IMG/VR virus record: IMGVR_UViG_3300044954_000123
Span: 1 to 28,753 of that record
DNA length: 28,753 bases
Strand: one strand, 5' to 3'
From: a virus
Shown here: one piece after another, positions 6,503-13,740 of the stretch
How the letters are laid out: each line of letters begins with the position of its first letter
How positions within the stretch are numbered: the stretch's first letter is position 1
The notes under the pieces: model-generated
Database searches by the model: none
The model's input: the letters and a program-made list of their open reading frames with translations, nothing else
Told to the model about the DNA's origin: nothing
Made by a program: the position numbers and the translations under genes

Positions 6503-7794
6503 CCGATGACTCCCGCGCTGTTCTCTACGCCGGTGGAGTGGGCTCGGCGAAGAGCTTCTCGCTCCTCTTCAAAACGCTCACGCACATCGCCAAGCCCGGC
6601 TCGCGCGGCATCCTCGGCCGTCGCCACATGCCCGAGCTGCACGCGACGCTCTGGCGCGACTTCTTCGACATCGTCCCGCCCGACTGGATCGCTCCGAAGG
6701 GGATCGACCGGGCGCGTCACTCCGTCCGCTTCCGCAACGGGTCGCTGCTCGACTTCGTTCACCTCGCCGATCCCTCGCGCGTCAAGGGGCCGACCGTCTC
6801 CTACGTCGGTATCGACGAAGCGACAGAGGTGCCCGAGGACAGCTTCCGGATGCTCCGGATGCGCCTCCGGCAGCCCGGCTTCACCGGTCAGCTGTTCGCC
6901 GCCACAAACCCCGGTGGACGCTCGCACTACCTCTTCCGCGACTTCGTCGACCCGTCGACTCGCGCGCACGGGAATGCCTACCACTGCGCCAGCTCGTTGG
7001 AGAACGTCTTCGTCCCGCCCGAGTACCACGACGACCTCCTGCGATCGTTCTCCGGCGACTACGCGCGGCGCTACATCGAGGGCGAGTGGATCGACTGGGA
7101 GGGCCGCGTCTGGCCGTCCTTCACCGACCTCAACGTGCTCGACGCCGGGTCGACCTGGATCCCTCCCGAGTGGCAGCGCGACCTCGCGATCGACTTCGGC
7201 TACGAGCACTCCTTCGCCTGCCTCTGGATCGCGTGGGATCCGCGCGTCAGCCCGCCGCGCATGGTCGTCTACGACGAGCACGTGGAGCGAAGGAAGACGC
7301 TCCGCGAGCACGCTGAGGCGATCAGGCTCCACCGGCTGCAGGAGCGCCAGCCCTTCCTCGGCTACCAGGCGGCGTGGGCCGACCACGACGCGCAGGACCG
7401 TCACGAGCTCGCGTCCCTGCCGCCCGACCTGCGCATCGTCACGAGGCCCGCGCGCAAGCACCAGCGTGCGCTGGCTCTCACCGCGATGGAGGCGGCCTTC
7501 AAGCCTCGGCAGGACGGCGTGCCCGGCGTGCTGGTCATGTCGAACTGCCGCGTCACGATCGACCAGTGGCGAGGCTTCCGTCGCCCGCGCGTCATCCCTG
7601 CGAGCGACCCCGACGCCGTCGTCGAGACGAACGAGCGCGGCGAGTCGATCGACGACACATGCGATGCCGGCTGGATGGGGTACTGGTCGCGGATCGGCGA
7701 CCACTTCGAGAGCGAGCCGCACTACCAGCCTGGCATGGACGACCGCGCGCGGAGCCGCATCTACCGCGGCTGGCGCGAAGGCGCACGGAGCTGA
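6046..7794 (+). CDS. terL: terminase large subunit (N-terminal start unresolved)
   Basis: This is the packaging motor. The ATPase domain has a Walker A variant AGGVGSAKS (6529-6555), Walker B VGIDEATE (near 6805-6828), and a coupling segment FAATNPGG. The RNase H-like nuclease domain has AIDFGYEHSF (near 7186-7215), WADHD (near 7378) and a final Asp in DDTCDAGWMGYW. The first start codon in this frame is at 6046, deep inside terS, and the residues encoded before about 6375 look non-coding. From 6301 to 6535 the frame has no ATG, GTG, TTG, CTG, ATT, ATC or ATA. The real protein (about 465 residues) probably begins near 6385-6420, either through a -1 frameshift from terS or because of an indel. 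An ATG at 6416 sits one frame away. Confidence 0.9.
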   Translation: MDGTAPQGASPDRGVPACEAPAADGAVRAASAGVDAQNRPARPARAGSEPRRASGRTRVRQRQGRRLPAAGHPAGVRRGHARREGRGADHPDPVPGDGQGGDRRADGRAPLERDVAGEAAAPLNERDDFDPEAALHRRARRFALLPTQREFVADDSRAVLYAGGVGSAKSFSLLFKTLTHIAKPGSRGILGRRHMPELHATLWRDFFDIVPPDWIAPKGIDRARHSVRFRNGSLLDFVHLADPSRVKGPTVSYVGIDEATEVPEDSFRMLRMRLRQPGFTGQLFAATNPGGRSHYLFRDFVDPSTRAHGNAYHCASSLENVFVPPEYHDDLLRSFSGDYARRYIEGEWIDWEGRVWPSFTDLNVLDAGSTWIPPEWQRDLAIDFGYEHSFACLWIAWDPRVSPPRMVVYDEHVERRKTLREHAEAIRLHRLQERQPFLGYQAAWADHDAQDRHELASLPPDLRIVTRPARKHQRALALTAMEAAFKPRQDGVPGVLVMSNCRVTIDQWRGFRRPRVIPASDPDAVVETNERGESIDDTCDAGWMGYWSRIGDHFESEPHYQPGMDDRARSRIYRGWREGARS

Positions 7795-7799
7795 AACCG

Positions 7800-9353
7800 A
7801 TGCCTGCTGAACAGACGCAGGGCTACGCACCGCCGACCATCTCGCTCGTCGACCTGATGCGCGTCCACCCGACCTGGCTGCGCCACCGCGACGAGTGGAT
7901 CCAGATCCGCGACGTCACGACCGGAGCGCTCGGCGACAAGCGGCGCCTCGAGCGCTACCTCCCCCGCGCGAAGCGCGAAAGCGACTCCGAGTACGCCGCG
8001 CGCGTCGCCATGACCGAGTTCGTGCCCGAGTGTCTCGTGGTCCGTGAGCGCATCATCGGCGCGCTCTACTCGGTAAAGCCGACACGCGAGCTCGACGAGC
8101 AGCTCACCGACTGGACCGCGCACGTCGACCACCGCCGGCAGTCGCTCGACCACTTCCTCGAGACGCAGGTCATGCCGCCCGCGCTCGACTTCGGGGCGGC
8201 GCACGTCCTCGTTGACCGCCTGAGCGACGGCGGGGCGCCTCCGGCCGATCGCGCCGAGCAGGAGCGACGGAAGCTGCTGTGGCCTTTCCTCGCTGCCTAC
8301 TCGCCGCTCGAGGTGCGCCAGTGGGAGATCGGCGAAGAGGGCGCGCTCCTCTGGGCGCTGATCGTCGAGGAGGGCTGGCACGTCACCCCCGAAACCGGGC
8401 AGCGCCGTCCGATGCGCACCTATCGGCGCTTCGACCGGACGGGCTGGGCGAAGTGGGTGGTCGTGGCCGCGGCGAACGACGGCGCCCTCCCGACCGAGCA
8501 CTGGTCGGCGAGCGGCGAACAGTCCGACGACGAGATCAGGCGCGGCGGCACGTCGAAGTGGGTGATGACCGGGCCGACTTTCGGCGCGCACGGAAGCCCA
8601 GGCGTCGTGCCGCTCGTGTCATTCATTCCGTCGCGCATCGAGGAGCTGGTCGGCCGCTCGATCGTCGGCCCGGCCGCGCGACTCGATCTCAAGCTCGCGC
8701 GCCTCGACTCCGACCGGACTTGGGATCTTTACGTGCATGCGCACCCCTACTTGGTCGCGAAGACCGACCGTCAGCTCGCCGAGATAGGGGTGGGCTCGAA
8801 CGAGTTCATGAAACTCCGGCCGGACACGCAGACCGAGAAGGAGGACGCGAAGTACCTCGACCTCCCGACCGAGTCGTTCGCCGCGCGCGAGCGCGCCATC
8901 GCGGACACGCGCACCGACATCTATCGGCACCTCGGGATCGACCCACTCGGCGTCGTTACCAGCGCTCCGTCCGAGGCGTCCGGCGTGGCGCGAGCTTGGT
9001 CGTTCTCGACCTCGGAGGCGCGCCACCTTGGGCGGCTCGGCGACCGTGTCGAGGACTGCGAGATGCGACTGCTGGAGATTGTTGCGAGCTACGCGCAGAT
9101 CGAACCGCCGAAGCGAGGCGCGGTGAAGTGGCCAGAGACATTCGAAACAGCAGCGCCGACGCAGCTGATCGAGGACGCAATCGCCTTCCGGCAGGCGTGC
9201 CGGTCCGACACGGCGCAGCGCCTCGTCGAGAAGCGCCTCGCGCTCCACATCGTCGGCGAGGTCTCGTCCGAGGTCTCGAAGCAGATCGAGACAGAGATCG
9301 ACGGTGGCGAGGCAACTCCGTTTGCGGAACCGAGCGTCGTGGTGGCGCAATGA
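7800..9353 (+). CDS. portal protein (DUF4055-like)
   Basis: The 517-residue product starts at the ATG at 7800, five bases after the terL stop. The segment LERYLPRAKRESDSEYAARV is typical of DUF4055-like portals, as is the later region of LVSFIPSRIEELVGRSIVGPAARLDLKLARLDSDR, containing the long helix next to the tunnel. The C-terminal part SEASGVARAWSFSTSEARHLGRLGDRVEDCE is also portal-like. The portal forms the dodecameric gate at one capsid vertex, docks TerL and later holds the neck. Position between terL and the scaffold/capsid genes is canonical. The frame is open upstream inside terL, but that part has no matching start signal. Confidence 0.87.
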   Translation: MPAEQTQGYAPPTISLVDLMRVHPTWLRHRDEWIQIRDVTTGALGDKRRLERYLPRAKRESDSEYAARVAMTEFVPECLVVRERIIGALYSVKPTRELDEQLTDWTAHVDHRRQSLDHFLETQVMPPALDFGAAHVLVDRLSDGGAPPADRAEQERRKLLWPFLAAYSPLEVRQWEIGEEGALLWALIVEEGWHVTPETGQRRPMRTYRRFDRTGWAKWVVVAAANDGALPTEHWSASGEQSDDEIRRGGTSKWVMTGPTFGAHGSPGVVPLVSFIPSRIEELVGRSIVGPAARLDLKLARLDSDRTWDLYVHAHPYLVAKTDRQLAEIGVGSNEFMKLRPDTQTEKEDAKYLDLPTESFAARERAIADTRTDIYRHLGIDPLGVVTSAPSEASGVARAWSFSTSEARHLGRLGDRVEDCEMRLLEIVASYAQIEPPKRGAVKWPETFETAAPTQLIEDAIAFRQACRSDTAQRLVEKRLALHIVGEVSSEVSKQIETEIDGGEATPFAEPSVVVAQ

Positions 9354-9382
9354 CTCACTTTCACCGGAGCTCGTGAACGGCT

Positions 9383-10141
9383 ATGGGTGACGGCAACGAC
9401 GGCGCGCACGCGCCGGGAGCCGCCGGGCAACCGGGGGCTGGCGGCAATGGGGCGGCCGGAACGCCTCCTTCGGTCGACGCGCTCGTGCAGGCCCTCGCTG
9501 CGCACGCAGGCTTCAACCAGCTCCTGACCGGGGCTGCGGTGGGGCATGCGAAGCGGATCGAGGATCGCCTCTCCAAGCAGCTCGAGGATCTTGCCGGCAG
9601 GCTGCCGGCCGCTCCTGCGAATGCCGGGAAGATCGCCCAGGCCGACGAAAAAACCGACTTGGCCGCGCAGCTCAAGGCCGCGCAGGATCAGGCCGCCAAG
9701 TTCCAGCAGCGCTACTTGTCGGAGCGCAAGCAGTCTGCGCTCACCGCCGCGCTCACGAAGCACGGCTGCCGGCACGAGGGCGTCGCCCACGCGCTGCAGC
9801 TGCTCATGGCGCGCGGCGACATCCGCGAGGTGACCGGCGCGAACGGCCAGCCCACGCTGGTCGGCACCACGCAGGTCTCTGGGGTGGAGCAGGACGTCCC
9901 GGTCGACGATGCGGTGCGGGCGTGGCTGACAGCCAACCCGCTCTACCTTCCCCCGACCGGGTCCGGTGGCAGCGGTGCGAGTGGCGGACGGTCCGCGGCT
10001 GGCCCGACCTACGCGGGCAGGCCGGTCGACCAGATGACCGCCGAAGAGGTTCAAGGGCTGCCCAAGGAGGAGCGCCGCAAGCTCGCGGCGCAACTCGGTG
10101 TGGGCGGTGCAAAGCCGGGCGGCTTCTGGGACATGATCTAA
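9383..10141 (+). CDS. capsid scaffold-like protein
   Basis: The 252-residue product starts at the ATG at 9383. It has a Gly/Ala-rich disordered N-terminus (1-35), a helical and coiled-coil centre (about 40-125, with KTDLAAQLKAAQDQAAKFQQRY), a Gly/Ser-rich linker and a charged C-terminal helix (MTAEEVQGLPKEERRKLAAQLG). Scaffold proteins of tailed phages share this disordered-coil-basic-end layout and sit directly before the capsid gene, as here. No protease domain is visible, so this is a scaffold rather than a protease fusion. Confidence 0.75.
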   Translation: MGDGNDGAHAPGAAGQPGAGGNGAAGTPPSVDALVQALAAHAGFNQLLTGAAVGHAKRIEDRLSKQLEDLAGRLPAAPANAGKIAQADEKTDLAAQLKAAQDQAAKFQQRYLSERKQSALTAALTKHGCRHEGVAHALQLLMARGDIREVTGANGQPTLVGTTQVSGVEQDVPVDDAVRAWLTANPLYLPPTGSGGSGASGGRSAAGPTYAGRPVDQMTAEEVQGLPKEERRKLAAQLGVGGAKPGGFWDMI

Positions 10142-10151
10142 GGAGTCCTCC

Positions 10152-11015
10152 GTGGCTGTTTCGACTGCCTCTGCGTGGAACAGTGCATCCGCTCTGGCCG
10201 TACTCGCGATCGAGGGCGCGATCGAGTTCGCGTCCAAGTTCCCTGTCATCGCCAACCTGGTGAACGTCAAGGACGTGAACGGCGGGCTCGTCTCGCGCTT
10301 CCGTCGCTGGCCGACCCTCTCGGCCGGGGCGATCACCGAGGGCACCGACACCACGCCCACGACCGTGACGCCGACTGCCGCAGCGCTCACGCCGTCTCAG
10401 GTCGGCATCGACATGGAGATCACCGACCTGCTGTCGGCTGCCGGTGGCCCGCCTCTCGCCGCGTTCGCCCGCCAGGGCGTCCTCGCCGTCATGGAGAAGC
10501 TCGAGGACGACCTCGCGGCGCTCTTCGGAGCGCTGAACGGCGGCACGTCGATCGGAACCTCCGGCAGCGACCTGGTGTTCGCCAACTGCCTCGACGCGAT
10601 CGTCACGCTCAAGGCCGCGCAGGCGCCGCCGGACATGGCGTTCGTGCTGCACCCCCAGCAGTTCCGCGACTACTGGGCCTCGGTCGGCAACACCTCGACG
10701 GCGGCGTCGTTCGTCGGGCAGGGTGTGACGAACGTCGATGGCTGGGCTGCCGGATCGCGTGGCAACGGCTTCGTGACCAACATCGCTGGCATCCCGTCTT
10801 ACGAGTCGGCTCGCTGCCCGCTCGTCAACACCAACGCGGACCGCGGAGGTGCGCTGCTCAATCGGGACGCGATCTCCGTGTCCCGCATGTGGGCGGCCAA
10901 GGTCGAGCAGGAGCGCAACCCGCGAGGCGTCTCGAACGTCCTCGTCATCACCTCGGCCTACGGTGTCGGCGAGACCGCCGACAACTTCGGCGTGCCCGTC
11001 GAGACCGACGCCTGA
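10152..11015 (+). CDS. major capsid protein (HK97-fold, probable)
   Basis: The 287-residue product starts at a GTG at 10152, with AGGAG at 10141-10145 overlapping the scaffold stop. Features that fit an HK97-type coat include an N-terminal helix, RFRRWPTLSAGAITEGTD (an E-loop/P-domain-like strand), a spine-like helix with FARQGVLAVMEKLEDDLAALFGALNGG, and an A-domain-like stretch FVLHPQQFRDYW...IAGIPSYES. It follows the scaffold gene and is followed by a strong hairpin, as is common for the most abundant structural gene. It lacks the long N-terminal delta domain of HK97 itself, in agreement with a separate scaffold gene. Confidence 0.85.
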   Translation: MAVSTASAWNSASALAVLAIEGAIEFASKFPVIANLVNVKDVNGGLVSRFRRWPTLSAGAITEGTDTTPTTVTPTAAALTPSQVGIDMEITDLLSAAGGPPLAAFARQGVLAVMEKLEDDLAALFGALNGGTSIGTSGSDLVFANCLDAIVTLKAAQAPPDMAFVLHPQQFRDYWASVGNTSTAASFVGQGVTNVDGWAAGSRGNGFVTNIAGIPSYESARCPLVNTNADRGGALLNRDAISVSRMWAAKVEQERNPRGVSNVLVITSAYGVGETADNFGVPVETDA

Positions 11016-11028
11016 CCTGACATTCAGT

Positions 11029-11062
11029 GCGGCGCGCGGCGGCGCACGCTGCCGCGCGCCGC
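11029..11062 (+). terminator. strong GC hairpin after the capsid gene
   Basis: GCGGCGCGCGGC (11029-11040) and GCCGCGCGCCGC (11051-11062) are perfect 12-bp complements. Three further pairs (one G-T) close the loop to four bases, GCAC. It lies 14 bases after the capsid stop. No T-run follows, so it may act as a partial terminator, an RNA 3'-end stabiliser or a processing site that raises capsid mRNA over downstream genes. Confidence 0.65.
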
Positions 11063-11085
11063 CCGCTCGCATCTTGGAGTCCCGC

Positions 11086-11685
11086 ATGCCGGTGCTCGAG
11101 GAACGTCCCGAGATCAAAGGGCGAAGCGTCGTGATCCCGCCTGGGATCAACGGCACCACTGGCGATCAGCGGACCGTCTACGCCGGCGACGGGACGCGCC
11201 GGATCGGCGGCGATACCGCCTACTTCCGGCTGTGGAAGCTGATTCGCAAGCACGCGGCAAACGGCGTCGACTGCGGCGAGTTCTACGTCGTCAAGGGTCT
11301 GCCGGTCTCGACGCGCCACAACGGTGGCGAAGGGGTCGGCATCCGCGGCGACGGCTCCATGCAGTTTCAGCCGACACACTGGCTTGCGCGAGGTTGGCAC
11401 CACATCGACGAGCTCCCGCAGGGCTGGGAGGAGATCAATCGCCGGTGCGTCGAGCGCCTCGCCGAGCAGGAGCGCGACGTCTCGTCGCTCGCTGCGCTGG
11501 CGCACTCGCAGGAGCAGGTGGCCGCGCTTCTCGCGCGGCTCATGGAGGAGCGCGCACATGGCGCAGGAGATCGGACTGGTGCGGCTCCGAATGCCGAGGG
11601 GCTCGGCGGCGCGGAAGCAGGCGGAAGCAGCGTTGCTGCGCCGGGCCCAGGAAGCCGGCGAGGAGCGCGCGGCGAAGGTCGCTGA
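11086..11685 (+). CDS. hypothetical head-region protein
   Basis: The start is the ATG at 11086, with TTGGAG at 11075-11080. The 199-residue product opens with a basic, Gly-rich part (RSVVIPPGINGTTGDQ), then a compact domain with a Trp/Phe core (TAYFRLWKLIRKH, GEFYVVKGLPV, THWLARGWHHIDELPQGW). A helical heptad-like region follows (ERLAEQERDVSSLAALAHSQEQVAALLARLMEE, not quoted as one run in the protein family literature I know). The last 45 residues are Gly/Ala/Arg-rich and overlap the next gene by 128 bases in another frame, so the natural end may differ. No family is recognised; position suggests a head or connector component. Confidence 0.65.
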   Translation: MPVLEERPEIKGRSVVIPPGINGTTGDQRTVYAGDGTRRIGGDTAYFRLWKLIRKHAANGVDCGEFYVVKGLPVSTRHNGGEGVGIRGDGSMQFQPTHWLARGWHHIDELPQGWEEINRRCVERLAEQERDVSSLAALAHSQEQVAALLARLMEERAHGAGDRTGAAPNAEGLGGAEAGGSSVAAPGPGSRRGARGEGR

Positions 11686-11884
11686 GGCCGAGCGCCGCGA
11701 GGCATCGGTCAGAGAGCGATCGGCCGCAGCGCGGCGCGCCTGCGATGCGAAGCCGCTGCGCGAGCGCGTCATGGACGCGAAGGCGCAGGTGCAGGCCGAG
11801 CTGATCCGGCGCGGCGTCGAGCGCAGAACCGCCGAGCTGCAGGCGACCGCAGCAGCCGAGCGCGTCGCGCGGGGCGCCAGGTGA
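11558..11884 (+). CDS. Arg/Ala/Glu-rich helical protein
   Basis: The ATG at 11558 follows a strong SD, GGAGGAG at 11544-11550, seven bases away, which decides this start. The 108-residue product is almost entirely charged helix (AAKVAEAERREASVRERSA, AQVQAELIRRGVERRTAELQ), probably a coiled coil. It overlaps the preceding gene by 128 bases in a different frame and its stop overlaps the next GTG. It could be a minor head component or chaperone. No family is recognised. Confidence 0.62.
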   Translation: MAQEIGLVRLRMPRGSAARKQAEAALLRRAQEAGEERAAKVAEAERREASVRERSAAARRACDAKPLRERVMDAKAQVQAELIRRGVERRTAELQATAAAERVARGAR

Positions 11885-12039
11885 AGGCGACGGCCAAGGA
11901 GATCGACCGCCGGGTCGTGAAGGCGCAGACGTTCGTCGCCGCGCAGGCCCGGCTGAGGGGGGAACAGGAGGCCGCCGCGCGCCAACAGGGCGCACAGGCT
12001 GCAGAGGCGACGTTCGAGCAGCTGCGAAAGAGGCGATGA
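11881..12039 (+). CDS. 52-residue helical basic protein
   Basis: A GTG at 11881 overlaps the previous stop (GTGA 11881-11884). The frame runs 52 codons to a TGA at 12037-12039, which itself overlaps the ATG of the next gene. The product (begins MKATAKEIDRRVVKAQTF, ends FEQLRKRR) is Gln/Ala/Arg-rich and helical, like the gene before it. Double coupling supports translation. Function is unknown. Confidence 0.55.
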   Translation: MKATAKEIDRRVVKAQTFVAAQARLRGEQEAAARQQGAQAAEATFEQLRKRR

Positions 12040-12329
12040 CGGAGGTGCTCATGCGGATGATCGGACTCATCGCCGCCGTGCTGGCGCTCGCCGGGGTCGT
12101 TGTCGGCTGCTCGACCGAGGGGCTCATGGCGGCGCGACCAGCCGTGACTGCCATCGAGGGGGGTCTCGTCGCGGCCGGGCAGCCAGCAGCCGCCGGCGCC
12201 GTCGAGGTGGGCTTCCATGCCTGGGAGGCGGCCCTCTACGCCCTCGGCGCTATGGCCACTGGCTGGGGGGCGAAGGCCGGCGTCCGCGCGGTTCGCAAGC
12301 GGACACCAAAGGCGGCGCCACGTGGCTGA
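12036..12329 (+). CDS. small lipoprotein with second hydrophobic segment
   Basis: The 97-residue product starts at the ATG at 12036 (ATGA overlap); an internal ATG at 12051 is an alternative. Residues 8-24 form a signal peptide ending in a lipobox, LAGVVVGC, with Cys at about 25 as the predicted lipidation site. A second hydrophobic stretch (WEAALYALGAMATGWGAKAG) is followed by a basic C-terminus. A lipoprotein is unusual in a head-completion cluster. It could be an outer-membrane spanin-like lysis protein, a superinfection-exclusion lipoprotein or a membrane-anchored moron. No endolysin is in view to support the first. Confidence 0.65.
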   Translation: MTEVLMRMIGLIAAVLALAGVVVGCSTEGLMAARPAVTAIEGGLVAAGQPAAAGAVEVGFHAWEAALYALGAMATGWGAKAGVRAVRKRTPKAAPRG

Positions 12330-12696
12330 TTCACGCTTAGAACCGACCGAGAGCGAACTCGCCGACATGCGCGGCCTCCTGCGGCTGCGCCTCGAGCAGG
12401 CCGACGAAGTCGAGGGGGTGATCGCCTCGACTCTCAAGGCGCGCCGCACCGCGAAGGAGCGCTGCGAGACGGCCCTGGCGCACGACCTGCAGGAGATTCT
12501 GCTTGGTCCGTCCGGGATCGCGTTCCGTGACGGTCCTGGAGGCGGAGTCGTCGACACGACGCAGCTGCGGCAGAACCGCCGCGCGCGGGCCGCCGCGCTT
12601 GCGCGGATCGACCAGGAGTTCCGCAAGCGGCTGGAGCCGGAGCTTCTCCCGAAGGTCGCTCGCGCTCCGACGCCTAGGGCGGGGGTCACGCGGTGA
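12322..12696 (+). CDS. helical hypothetical protein
   Basis: I choose the GTG at 12322, which overlaps the end of the lipoprotein gene by eight bases and gives a 124-residue protein starting MADSRLEPTESELADMRG. The N-terminal half is a charged helix (LLRLRLEQADEVEGVIASTL, KARRTAKERCETALAHDLQE). The middle has a Gly-rich loop (GPGGGVVDTTQ) and the end is another basic helix. No family is recognised. Its place among small connector genes suggests a structural or assembly role. Confidence 0.6.
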   Translation: MADSRLEPTESELADMRGLLRLRLEQADEVEGVIASTLKARRTAKERCETALAHDLQEILLGPSGIAFRDGPGGGVVDTTQLRQNRRARAAALARIDQEFRKRLEPELLPKVARAPTPRAGVTR

Positions 12697-13037
12697 GCCT
12701 AGTGCGCCTCATCCTGCTGCGCAGGGCGCGCCGGCGGCAGCGCTGCGCGAGGGCTGCGCGGGCGTTCCGGAACGGTTCGGAGATCGCGCTGCGCGCGATT
12801 GGCGTCATCCAGCATCAGGCCGCCATGTGGCGCCATGTCGTCGTTGCGTCGTCTTCAGTCCCACTCGTCGTCCGCTCCGGACCATGCGCGCTCTGCGGCG
12901 CGATCTCGGCCACGATGCTGCCGATCCCGCCTGCAGACGCCAGCGATGAACTGATCGTCACGCCACGCGCAGCAGGGCTTTGCCTCCAATGCGGCACCCG
13001 CACTGTCATGCTGGGAGCTGGCCATGCCGATCGCTGA
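12693..13037 (+). CDS. small zinc-ribbon-like protein
   Basis: A GTG at 12693 overlaps the previous stop (GTGA). The 114-residue product has a very basic N-terminal helix (LLRRARRRQRCARAARAF) and then CALC (about residues 67-70) and CLQC (about 98-101), two C-x2-C pairs about 28 residues apart, typical of a zinc ribbon. The last 14 bases overlap the next gene. Possibly a nucleic-acid-binding protein; its presence in a structural operon is odd. No named family is recognised. Confidence 0.6.
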   Translation: MSLVRLILLRRARRRQRCARAARAFRNGSEIALRAIGVIQHQAAMWRHVVVASSSVPLVVRSGPCALCGAISATMLPIPPADASDELIVTPRAAGLCLQCGTRTVMLGAGHADR

Positions 13038-13734
13038 TCCGATCAGGATCGTCGATGCCAGAGAGCTCGATGTGTCGCGCTTCGACGGTGCCAAGGTGAC
13101 GCGGGTCGTGCGCCGCAACCTCGAGGAACACCGCCGCGCCCTCAAGGAGGCTGGCTTCGTCGTGCCGCCTGACGACGACGGACTCCCTACCGAGGAGGAG
13201 GTGGCCGGCTACGTCTCGAACGTCAGGGCGTGGCTCGACAACGAGAGCCGCCACGCGAAGGAGGTCGTGGTCGACCTCTCAGCCACGCCAGCGAGTCGCG
13301 AAACGCTGCTCCAGTGGATCCGCGGGATCTCGGAGAAGGGATTCAACGACCGCGACTTCGACCTCTCGGTCACATCGCACTCGCGCGCCTCGAGCCGCCG
13401 CCAGTGGTTCGACTGGGCGACAGCGAACGGGATCGACCACTTCGCGATGGTGATCCCGCCGGCCACCGAGGAGTCGATCTCGATCGCCGGCGTGCTGTCG
13501 GAACACGTCGGGCGCATCCGGACGACCGACGAGTGGCACTCGATCGCCAAGGAGGTCAACCGCGACCGCAAGGGCATGAGCCTGCTGTTCTCGCTCGGCC
13601 TGCACCACAACGACCCGCACCAGATGCTGCCAATCCCGTCGGGGCGCCTCGCCGCCGCGACGAAGGTCTTGATCGAGTACCGGGACGGCTTCCTCCGCCG
13701 ACGACGCCGCGCTGGGCGGCACAAGGAGGAGTGA
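13024..13734 (+). CDS. hypothetical protein of the head-completion block
   Basis: The 236-residue product starts at the ATG at 13024 behind GGGAGCTGGCC. It has a charged helical N-terminus (TRVVRRNLEEHRRALKEAG), a central domain with alternating strands and helices (RETLLQWIRGISEKGF, DFDLSVTSHSRASSRRQWF, DWATANGIDHFAMVIPP), a His/Asn-rich patch (LGLHHNDPHQM) and an extremely basic end (RRRRRAGRHKEE). The tail could bind DNA or the capsid interior. I recognise no family. Its position between the capsid and connector genes suggests a minor head protein. Confidence 0.6.
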   Translation: MPIADPIRIVDARELDVSRFDGAKVTRVVRRNLEEHRRALKEAGFVVPPDDDGLPTEEEVAGYVSNVRAWLDNESRHAKEVVVDLSATPASRETLLQWIRGISEKGFNDRDFDLSVTSHSRASSRRQWFDWATANGIDHFAMVIPPATEESISIAGVLSEHVGRIRTTDEWHSIAKEVNRDRKGMSLLFSLGLHHNDPHQMLPIPSGRLAAATKVLIEYRDGFLRRRRRAGRHKEE

Positions 13735-13740
13735 TCGACT

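Noticed and set aside
6506-7810. 434-codon + strand frame over terL, Ser/Thr/Arg-rich
   Set aside because: Same bases as terL in another frame; low complexity and without Walker or nuclease motifs.
6244-7830. 528-codon - strand open frame over terL
   Set aside because: It mirrors the strongly supported terL frame in high-GC DNA, where the complementary frame stays open because third positions are G or C. Its protein has no domain-like pattern.
9089-10390. 433-codon - strand open frame over the portal, scaffold and capsid genes
   Set aside because: It crosses three well-supported + strand genes and their boundaries, and its composition is Arg/Ala-rich shadow sequence.
9804-11159. 451-codon - strand open frame over the capsid gene
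   Set aside because: It spans the capsid gene, the strong hairpin and the next gene's start. No SD or recognisable motif is present.
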